A stretch of 64,000 bases of DNA, from contig CAWIMX010000001.1 in assembly GCA_963837345.1 (NCBI GenBank), forward strand, positions 1,054,001-1,118,000. Reading direction: 5' to 3'. The stretch's first letter is position 1; each line of letters begins with the position of its first letter. The notes beneath the pieces are model-generated. The model was not told where the DNA came from. It made no database searches and was given only the letters and a program-made list of their open reading frames with translations. This DNA is from CAWIMX01 sp963837345. GTDB taxonomy: Bacteria; Acidobacteriota; Vicinamibacteria; Vicinamibacterales; CAVVIG01. This document shows positions 55,216-64,000 of this stretch, one piece after another. Made by a program: the position numbers and the translations under genes.

Positions 55216-57504
55216 ATGAAGCGTCGTCGAACGGCGAGATCGCACGGCCGGCACCGTCACACGTCGGCCGATCGACCGGCTGCCCCCGATCCACTCCCCG
55301 CGTTCGACCGGTGGCTCGCCTTGCGTCGCCGATGGGTCCTGCTGGTCGTGGTGGTGGCGTCTCTCGGCGTCCGCGGCGTGTATTTCGTGCAGGTGAGTGC
55401 GAGTCCGGTCATCAACCTGCAGCGGTGGGATCAAACCGACATGAACTACTTCGACGCGTGGGGTCGGCAGATTGCCCGCGGCGATTGGCTGTCGGCCTCG
55501 ATGTCGCCGCCGCTGCACGACTGGCATCGGCAGATCGCCGACGCGTATTTGGCGACGCACCCGGACGAACGAGCCCGCCTCGCGGCGCAGGCGTCACCAC
55601 CCGACGCGTCGACGGATGTCGACGCGCTGCTGTGGGCAGGCTGGACGGGAGGCCATCGGTTCTATCAGGACCCCCTCTATCCCTACCTGGTGGCCCTGAC
55701 GTACCGACTCGTGGGGGACGATGTCCGATTCGTGTTCGCGTGGCAGCTGCTGGCAGGCGTCCTGAGCAATGTGCTGATTTGGCTCCTGGCTCGACGGTTC
55801 TTCGGCGACACGGTGGCGGCCTGCGCCGCAGCACTCGCCGTGCTGTGTGGACCGCTCGTGTACTACGAGCTCCTGCTCCTTCGAGAAACGACGATCGTCT
55901 TCATCGGGCTCGCGAGCATCTGGCTGGCGGACCGCGCGATGACGACAGGACGCTGGAATTGGTTTGCCACGCTCGGCGTGTCGCTCGGTCTGGCATTTCT
56001 GCTCAAGAGCAACCTTCTTCTGCTGACCGTGGGCGTGAGCCTCGGAATGGCGATCCAGTTTCGCCATCGCTGGCGCCAGCTGCGGGCGCCGGCAGTGGCC
56101 ATGGCCGCCGGATTTGCGCTCGTCCTGACGCCGCTCGTCGCACGAAATCGGAGCCTGCATCTTCCCCCCCTCGCGCTCGCCAGCGCGGGCGGTCTCGACT
56201 TCATCATTTCGAACGACATCGCGTCCGACCCCGCGCTGGGCTTCAGTTTCGACGTGTCTCGAGTCGCGGATCTCATGGGCGAGAGCGGCGGCGCGCTCAT
56301 CCCGGCGGTGAAGGCGACGCTCCACCGGCACACCATCGCGAGCTACGTGAAGATGCTGGGGCAGAAGTGGCAGCAAGCCTGGTATTGGTTCGAGATTCCG
56401 AACAACGCAAACTTCTACTACTGGCGCCTACGTGCGCCACTGCTCGGCTGGCTGCCCGTGACGTTCTGGCTGTGCGGTCCGCTCGCCCTCGTGGGGCTCG
56501 TGATCGGCGCCAGACGCTTCGCGCACGTGTGGCTGTTGTACCTGCTCGTGATCGGCAGCCTGGCGCCGCTGCTCGTCTTCTACGTGCTCAGCCGCTTCCG
56601 ACTCCCGCTCGTGGCCGCCGTCATGCCGTTCGCCGCGCTGACGCTCGTCGAACTGGCACGATGGATGAGCCGTCGCCGGTACACTCCGCTCCTGATCGCG
56701 ACGGCGGCGCTGCTCGTCGTCGGCAGTTGGACGAGTCGACCGCTGCAGGGCCAGCCGCTCGTTCGACCGAGTGACTGGCTCATCCCCTTCACCGTCCAGT
56801 ACGAGCCGCAGGTCCGAGACGCTCTGGATGCCAACGATGCGGCGGGAGCCGCAACGGCGTACCTGGCATTCTTCCAGTACGAGCCGGATCGACGACAGCA
56901 GGCCTCGACGAATCGGGATCTGGCCGTGCTGTTGGCCGGGATGCACGCAGACTGCGCCGAATACCTGCGCGCCGCCGGGCAACCGGGCGCCTCAGAGGCC
57001 CAACTCGACCAGGCCGGCGTGTGGCTTCAGACCGTCTTGACCGCTGATCCCGGCAACGTGTCGGCTCACCGGCTGCTCGCCGACGTGCGATTCCGACGTC
57101 AGGCATTCGAAGACGCGGCCGCTCACTACGAGGCCTATCTGCGAGTGCAGCCCAACGACGCCACGGCGCTGGCCCGCCTGGGGGTCTCGCTCGCGAGGAC
57201 GCACCGGCCCGACCAGGCCCTTCTCGCCCTTCGGCGCGCCGTCGACCTGGACGCCCGAAACGGAGAGGCCCAGCAGGGCCTCGCGACCGTGCTCCTCGAT
57301 GACGGGGTGGTTGACGAGGCCGCCGCCCACGCACAACTCGGCGTCGCCCTCAGTGCCGACGATCCAGCCGCGCATGTCGTGCTCGGCCGTGCCTGGGCGA
57401 TTCAGGGCAGGCTCGACGCGGCAGCGGCTCAGTTCGAGGAGGCGCTGCGGATCGATCCCGCCAACCGCGAAGCTCGCGAACACCTCGCGGCCACAACGCG
57501 CTGA
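55216..57504 (+). CDS. GT-C (ArnT/PMT-like) glycosyltransferase with C-terminal TPRs
   Basis: 762 residues. About ten or eleven membrane helices lie between residues 40 and 510. The first periplasmic loop holds FYQDPLYPYLVALTYRLVGDD and an acidic pair (WDQTDMNYFDAWG) that fit the GT-C catalytic pattern, with polyprenyl-phosphate sugars as donors. The last 250 residues are soluble and hold about five TPRs (VQPNDATALARLGVSLARTHRPDQAL, read in parts). The TPRs probably bind the acceptor protein. Likely a protein or lipid glycosylation enzyme; substrate unknown. Confidence 0.8.
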   Translation: MKRRRTARSHGRHRHTSADRPAAPDPLPAFDRWLALRRRWVLLVVVVASLGVRGVYFVQVSASPVINLQRWDQTDMNYFDAWGRQIARGDWLSASMSPPLHDWHRQIADAYLATHPDERARLAAQASPPDASTDVDALLWAGWTGGHRFYQDPLYPYLVALTYRLVGDDVRFVFAWQLLAGVLSNVLIWLLARRFFGDTVAACAAALAVLCGPLVYYELLLLRETTIVFIGLASIWLADRAMTTGRWNWFATLGVSLGLAFLLKSNLLLLTVGVSLGMAIQFRHRWRQLRAPAVAMAAGFALVLTPLVARNRSLHLPPLALASAGGLDFIISNDIASDPALGFSFDVSRVADLMGESGGALIPAVKATLHRHTIASYVKMLGQKWQQAWYWFEIPNNANFYYWRLRAPLLGWLPVTFWLCGPLALVGLVIGARRFAHVWLLYLLVIGSLAPLLVFYVLSRFRLPLVAAVMPFAALTLVELARWMSRRRYTPLLIATAALLVVGSWTSRPLQGQPLVRPSDWLIPFTVQYEPQVRDALDANDAAGAATAYLAFFQYEPDRRQQASTNRDLAVLLAGMHADCAEYLRAAGQPGASEAQLDQAGVWLQTVLTADPGNVSAHRLLADVRFRRQAFEDAAAHYEAYLRVQPNDATALARLGVSLARTHRPDQALLALRRAVDLDARNGEAQQGLATVLLDDGVVDEAAAHAQLGVALSADDPAAHVVLGRAWAIQGRLDAAAAQFEEALRIDPANREAREHLAATTR

Positions 57505-57526
57505 CTCCATCTTCCTTCCGCGGCGT

Positions 57527-58561
57527 CTACTGTCGGCCTCCCCGGCCGCGGCCCCCCGGCACCCCGATCGCCGGCTCTTCGACGTTGCCGCGCCCCCGCG
57601 CCGGCGGCGTCCACCCGTCCATCGAGGGCCCGTTCTGCACGAACCGCACGTCCGGACTGAGCGGGTTGCCCGTCAGGTACTGCTGGCCCGCGTTGCCCCA
57701 GTACTTGCCCGCATGGAGCGTCGCGTTGCGGCTCACTGTCAGCAGCGCCTGGTAGCGCGGGTCGGTCTGCGACCAGCCCGAGAAGCGCGAGAGGTCGTTG
57801 TTGCCCTGGATCACGACGTCGACGCCGAACGTGTTCGCAATCTCGTCCGCGTTGGCGATGCCGTCGAGCGTTTCGATCATCACGACGACGAGCATGTTGT
57901 CGTTGAACGTATTTTGATAGCCACCCGGCACGTTGGCCCACACTCTGGCCGCCTGCCCCGAGCCGGAGCTCCGGCGGCCGAACGGCGGGAAGCGCGAGTA
58001 CCGTGCCGCTTCCAGGGCCTGATGGCCATCCCGGATCGTCGGGAAGATCAGACCGATCGCGCCGAGATCGGTCGCTTTCTGAATGCTCGACTCGAGCTGA
58101 TCCGGCATCCGGATCATCGGGGCGGCGCCGTCGGGGCCCGGGCACGCCGCGATCATCTTTGCGACCTCGTCCCACGACATCGTGCTGTGCTGCATCTCGA
58201 ACCAGACGAAGCCGTAGTGCTTGCGCACTTCGCAATACAGGTCCGGATCGAACGAGCCGATCGTGTAGCTCGTGACCTGCTTGCCGCTGAACAGCAGTTC
58301 CTTGGCCTTGTTCCAGAACGGACGCTTGTAGCTGCTGGCCACGTACGAATGGGACATCCATCCCCAGCCCCGCGAGTCGACCGGCACCGGCTGGGCGCCC
58401 CACGCGCCGGCGATCAACGTGCCCTGGCCGAGAACGGGCGCTTCGGCGCCTCGCCCACCACCCTGGGCGGCGGGGCGCTGCGGTCGCGCGTGCACGGTCG
58501 CCAGCGTCGCGCAGGCGAGCGCGACGACACTCGTCGAGCAGATCAAACGCTTCATCGTCAT
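57527..58561 (-). CDS. Exported HpcH/HpaI aldolase/citrate lyase family protein
   Basis: 344 residues. The enzyme has the family residues: His in WFEMQHSTM, Arg in MIRMP, Glu in VVVMIETLDGIANADEI and Asp in VVIQGNNDLSRFSG, which bind a divalent metal and pyruvate. It starts with a signal peptide (MKRLICSTSVVALACATLATVHA), so this aldolase acts outside the cytoplasm, which is unusual. The C-terminus is a Gly/Arg-rich tail (PARGRGNVEEPAIGVPGGRGRGG). AGGAGG precedes the ATG at 58561. It follows katG by 63 bases on the same strand. Confidence 0.8.
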   Translation of the reverse strand: MTMKRLICSTSVVALACATLATVHARPQRPAAQGGGRGAEAPVLGQGTLIAGAWGAQPVPVDSRGWGWMSHSYVASSYKRPFWNKAKELLFSGKQVTSYTIGSFDPDLYCEVRKHYGFVWFEMQHSTMSWDEVAKMIAACPGPDGAAPMIRMPDQLESSIQKATDLGAIGLIFPTIRDGHQALEAARYSRFPPFGRRSSGSGQAARVWANVPGGYQNTFNDNMLVVVMIETLDGIANADEIANTFGVDVVIQGNNDLSRFSGWSQTDPRYQALLTVSRNATLHAGKYWGNAGQQYLTGNPLSPDVRFVQNGPSMDGWTPPARGRGNVEEPAIGVPGGRGRGGRQ

Positions 58562-58624
58562 GCGCTGCCTCCTTCCGCTCGAAGTTCGGGCCCGCGCCCG
58601 CCGCCCGCTACCGTTCTTCCGCGA

Positions 58625-60805
<2,181 letters not shown>

Positions 60806-61194
60806 GGTTTCCTCCGTCCGCAATTGCCGTCTGCCGGTTCGTCCGCCTCAGCGCCACGCCGCCTTTCGGCCCGGTCGCTGGCCTGAAATCGATGATGGAA
60901 TGTTTCGACGCGAGGCCGCCCTGAAGGCGGGCCGCTATGTCACCGTACACCGTGTGAATCGGCGCCGGCAAGTCGACATTCGCCGAGACGGATCCGCAGG
61001 GCCCAGCCGGCCTCGCGGCCTGAAAGGGCGCGTCCCTCGAACGCGGCCTGCAGCCCGCGCGTCGAGAGTCGCCGATCGGCACGCGAGGCGACGACGGGGA
61101 TTACAAGATCTGTAGTTGCACCACCAATCGCTGGCGGACTAATAATGGCCCTCAAATTCTCCGGCATCGTGGACGTCTGTCGGCGGGAGGCCCC
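60806..61194. other. Intergenic region between katG and the BNR/DUF11 gene
   Basis: No supported coding sequence. A promoter for the rightward gene lies at 61116-61145. Nothing matching a known peroxide-sensor operator was recognised upstream of katG. Confidence 0.5.
61116..61145 (+). promoter_or_regulatory. Sigma-70-like promoter TTGCAC-N18-TAATAA
   Basis: The -35 TTGCAC and -10 TAATAA are spaced 18 bases, 50 bases before the ATG at 61195. A GGGAGG RBS lies just before that ATG. Confidence 0.45.
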
Positions 61195-63720
61195 ATGAGG
61201 ACGTGGACGGTCGCCATCATCGCACTCGCGTTCCTGTTGGGAACGCTGCAGCCAGCCCAGGCAGCCGCCCCGTTCGGCGGTGCGACCGTGCAGGTGAACA
61301 AGGACACCTCGCCGCCGAGCGCCCAGCAGGAGACCACGATTGCCATCAACCCCACCAACCCGAGCAATCTCGTGGCTGGCTCAATCAGCTGGGAGTTGGG
61401 TGATGGACAGTGCGCGGCCTATGCATCGAGCGACCGCGGGCGGACGTGGTCGCACCAGGTGCTGCCGGATGTGCCGACCTTCGCCGCCGCCGGCGATCCG
61501 ATCGTGGCGTTCGACGCGAACGGGACAGCCTACTACCTGTGCATGGATCTCAAGGGCGCGCCCAGCAACGGGCGCACCCAGTATGTCTGGCGCTCGACGG
61601 ATGGGGGAGCGCACTGGATCGGCCCGACGCTCGCCATCGGCTCGCCGGCGACGGACGACGACAAGGGGGCGATGGCGGTGGACGATCATCCGTCGAGTCC
61701 GTACGCGGGCAATGTGTACGTGGCCGCCACAAGGAACCCGGGCAGCGACGGTGACCTCCGATTCGCCAGCTCGACCAACGGCGGGTTGAGCTTCGGACTC
61801 GAGCAACAAGTCGACGACAACGCGGCGATCGCCTTTCCCGCGAGCATCGCGGTCGGGGCCGATGGGGCCGTCTACGTGGCCTGGGGGAACATCGTCCCGT
61901 GCGCGCTGCCAGGTGGGTGCACGACCGCGATCAGGCTCGAGAAGTCGATTAACGGGGGCGCGAGCTTCGGCGCCCTCGCCGGCGGCGTCCCGCAGCCGAT
62001 CAGGGTCGGCGACATCGCTGACGGCGACGAAGTGCGCCCCTACCCGGGGCGCGGCAACGGCCCCGGCGTCATCGCCACGCATCCGACGGATCCCAATATC
62101 GTCTATGCGGTGTGGGCGGAGAATGTGTCCGGAGTCGACGACTCCGACGTCATGTTCTCGCGCTCGCTCGATGGCGGCAATACGTGGGCGCCGCCGCTCC
62201 GCGTCAACGACGACGTCAATCCGGTGGGCGAGTTCTTCAGCCAGTTCTGGCCCACACTCTCGGTCGATCCGGTCACGCACGAGATCGACGTGGTCTGGTA
62301 CAGCGACGAGAACGACCCCGACCGGACCGACGGAACGCCGCTCGTCGACGTCTATTTCGCGAGCTCGACGGATGATGGCGCGAGCTTCGGGCACAGCGTC
62401 CGCGTGACGCCGGCGTCCTCGACGCCCTCCGGCTTCTTCGGCGACTACATCGGGATCGACGCGCTCGGAGGCGTGGCGCATCCCATCTGGACCGACACGA
62501 CCATTGGAGGGGACGGCGACATGGACGCCGCCACCACACAGATCGGCGGCGCCGATCTGCGCATCTCGAAGACGGCGCACCCCAACCCTGCCTTCGCGGG
62601 AGAGTCGGTCTTCTTCACGATCGCGGTCACGAACGACGGCCCCGCTGACGCCTTCAACTCGATCGTGACGGAGACGCTGCCGCAGGGCGTGACGTTCGTT
62701 CCCGGACCCGACGCGTGCCTCCACGGCCCGGCGCCGGGAACCCTGTGGTGCTACCTGGACAAGAGCCTGCCGGCCGGTGCCAGCCAGAGCTTCGACATCA
62801 CGCTCGCGATCGGCGAGGACCTTGTCTACGAGGCTGGCGGGCCAGTGACGCTCACGAACACGGCGACCGTCGAATCCGACCAGGCCGACCCCGACCCGTC
62901 AGACAACACGGCGAGCGACAGCACGCTCGTGAAAGCCAAGGCCGACGCCGCGGTCGTCAGTCTCGGCGCCGTCGCGCCGCCGCCCGCAGTGATCGTCGGA
63001 TACCCAATCGCGTTGACCCTGCGCACGGTGATCACGAACGACGGGCCGTCGTCTCCAGTGGACGTGATCGTCTCGCGGACCGCAACGGCGCCGGCGGGTT
63101 CGACGGTCAGCCCGACGTCGTCATCGACCATCGCCTCGGCGCTGGCACGGCACGAACTTCGGACGCTCGACGAGACATTTACGATCGTCTGCGGCGCGCC
63201 GGGGCCACAGACATTCTCGTTCGGCAGCTCGCTGCAGCTCGCGAAGCCGGGGGACGTCGACCCGGACCTCACGAACAACGCCGCCGTGACGTCCGCGACG
63301 GTCGAATGTTTCGTACCCGTGGCGATCAACATCAAGCCCGGCAGCCTCTCGAACCCGACCAACCTCCACGGGACAGCACCTACCGGTGTGCTGACCACGC
63401 GGGCCGGCGAGTACGGCCTGCCGCTCGCCTTCGACGCCACGACGATCGATCCGACGAGCGTCGTGTTCGGACCGGCGTCGTTGGTCTTCTCCCTGACCGG
63501 TGGTGCGGCGGCGGTCCACGGAGCCGGGCACATCGAGGACGTGTTGGAGCGAGACGAGAAGACGCGCGACGGCGACCTCGACATGGTTCTGCAGTTCCGC
63601 GTCTCCCAGAGCGGCTTGACGGCGGCGTCGACGGAGGCCTGTGTGAGGGGCGCCTTCACGGGACCGGACGGTGCCGAACACGTGTTCATCGGCTGCGACT
63701 CGGTCAGGGTGGTTCCTTAG
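61195..63720 (+). CDS. Large exported protein: BNR/sialidase-like propeller plus DUF11 repeats
   Basis: 841 residues. A signal peptide is cleaved near AQAAAP. Residues 40-460 form a sialidase-like propeller with about six Asp-box motifs (SSDRGRTW, STDGGAHW, STNGGLSFG, SINGGASFG, SLDGGNTW, STDDGASFG). Two DUF11-type Ig domains follow (about 465-585 and 590-700): DLRISKTAHPNPAFAGESV and later a second copy. The end (NIKPGSLSNPTNLHG) resembles a conserved C-terminal domain of PEP-CTERM-like secreted proteins. A surface or secreted adhesin or glycan-binding protein is likely; the catalytic sialidase residues are not recognised. Confidence 0.8.
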   Translation: MRTWTVAIIALAFLLGTLQPAQAAAPFGGATVQVNKDTSPPSAQQETTIAINPTNPSNLVAGSISWELGDGQCAAYASSDRGRTWSHQVLPDVPTFAAAGDPIVAFDANGTAYYLCMDLKGAPSNGRTQYVWRSTDGGAHWIGPTLAIGSPATDDDKGAMAVDDHPSSPYAGNVYVAATRNPGSDGDLRFASSTNGGLSFGLEQQVDDNAAIAFPASIAVGADGAVYVAWGNIVPCALPGGCTTAIRLEKSINGGASFGALAGGVPQPIRVGDIADGDEVRPYPGRGNGPGVIATHPTDPNIVYAVWAENVSGVDDSDVMFSRSLDGGNTWAPPLRVNDDVNPVGEFFSQFWPTLSVDPVTHEIDVVWYSDENDPDRTDGTPLVDVYFASSTDDGASFGHSVRVTPASSTPSGFFGDYIGIDALGGVAHPIWTDTTIGGDGDMDAATTQIGGADLRISKTAHPNPAFAGESVFFTIAVTNDGPADAFNSIVTETLPQGVTFVPGPDACLHGPAPGTLWCYLDKSLPAGASQSFDITLAIGEDLVYEAGGPVTLTNTATVESDQADPDPSDNTASDSTLVKAKADAAVVSLGAVAPPPAVIVGYPIALTLRTVITNDGPSSPVDVIVSRTATAPAGSTVSPTSSSTIASALARHELRTLDETFTIVCGAPGPQTFSFGSSLQLAKPGDVDPDLTNNAAVTSATVECFVPVAINIKPGSLSNPTNLHGTAPTGVLTTRAGEYGLPLAFDATTIDPTSVVFGPASLVFSLTGGAAAVHGAGHIEDVLERDEKTRDGDLDMVLQFRVSQSGLTAASTEACVRGAFTGPDGAEHVFIGCDSVRVVP

Positions 63721-64000
63721 GATCCGCCCCGGACCCGTACGACGACGCCAGCGTGCGCTCTGACGGCGCCTGGCGAGGAGGGCCTTCGGGCGCCTGTCGT
63801 GATAAGAGTGGTCCTCACGAAAGGGAGCCGACGCGTGGCCAGGACTGCGGTGAACGCCAGTGCGCGCGGGAAGCACTGGAGCGACGGGGTCGACACGGCT
63901 GCGACCACCCGCCTGGCCCCCGTGTCATCGAAAGGTGCCCGCCAGCCGGATGAGTTCCTCCGGCTCCCCCGGCTCATCGTCAGCCCCGCCACCCGCCTGA
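63721..64000. other. Window end, no well-supported gene
   Basis: A minus-strand frame, open from the window edge to a TGA at 63925, could be the C-terminal 25 codons of a gene outside the window (ending EPEELIRLAGTFR). Nothing else here is supported. Confidence 0.3.
63925..64000 (-). CDS. Possible C-terminal fragment of a gene beyond the window
   Basis: The tail GADDEPGEPEELIRLAGTFR with a stop reads more like coding sequence than the other two minus-strand frames. Only 25 codons are visible, so this is weak. Confidence 0.2.
   Translation of the reverse strand, partial: QAGGGADDEPGEPEELIRLAGTFR

Overview
The window is 64 kb of GC-rich DNA (well over 60% by eye) with densely packed genes on both strands. 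The best fit is an Acidobacteriota genome of the Vicinamibacteria type. The evidence is a PadR regulator overlapping a 919-residue duplicated FtsX/MacB-type permease (the ADOP architecture), two large Ser/Thr kinases fused to TolB-like/TPR or beta-propeller sensor regions, a PEP-CTERM protein next to a PrsT-like TPR lipoprotein, an M13 peptidase and many exported proteins of unknown role. No phage, insertion sequence, CRISPR array or replication origin was seen. The only RNA gene found is tRNA-Ser(UGA).

Layout. 0-10 kb: the end of a kinase-like sensor, a CcdA-like membrane protein, a Ser/Thr kinase, two lipoproteins, a frameshifted metzincin-like protease and PrsT. 10-20 kb: a PEP-CTERM vWA protein behind a sigma-54 promoter, a KdgT-type permease, an orphan SLATT-like membrane protein, adenosine deaminase, a kinase/beta-propeller protein split by a frameshift, an NHL-repeat protein and a CapA-like protein. 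20-29 kb: the tRNA, PadR/ADOP, a DUF3311/sodium symporter pair, a decayed oxidase, a DUF4328 protein and an aquaporin. 29.7-32.3 kb: groES-groEL (groEL frameshifted) followed by an unknown gene.

32.5-40.7 kb holds the most coherent structure. Seven intergenic copies of the palindrome TGTGC-N6-GCACA (three perfect, four with one mismatch) lie beside groES, a GIY-YIG-like gene, a porin, a DUF3185 gene, a zinc-ribbon gene, a PA2779-like gene, a PA2778-like C39 peptidase and a Crp/Fnr-family regulator. Five of these promoters have a TANNNT -10 element placed so that the palindrome centre falls at -41.5 or -42.5, the class II CRP geometry. Two of the sites sit between divergent genes and could drive both. 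I infer a local Crp/Fnr regulon of envelope and stress genes. The C39 protein itself is an unusual peptidase-TPR-POTRA-barrel fusion.

40.8-64 kb: a coiled-coil PAS sensor without a phospho-acceptor His, two DinB-like proteins, a VasI-like protein, an M13 peptidase, an amine oxidase, a MaoC hydratase, a cupin plus an atypical IMPDH-family enzyme, an M48 peptidase, a GT-C glycosyltransferase with TPRs, an exported HpcH/HpaI aldolase, KatG and a large exported BNR/DUF11 protein.

Three otherwise well-formed genes (metzincin, kinase, groEL) each carry one apparent single-base indel. Either the assembly has residual indels or these loci are decaying. Two other stretches (an FAD-oxidase-like remnant at 26.3-27.5 kb and a PBP1A tail at 35.9-36.1 kb) look like true relics. 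Several genes have a -10 box 6-11 bases before the start codon and no Shine-Dalgarno, which suggests leaderless transcripts.
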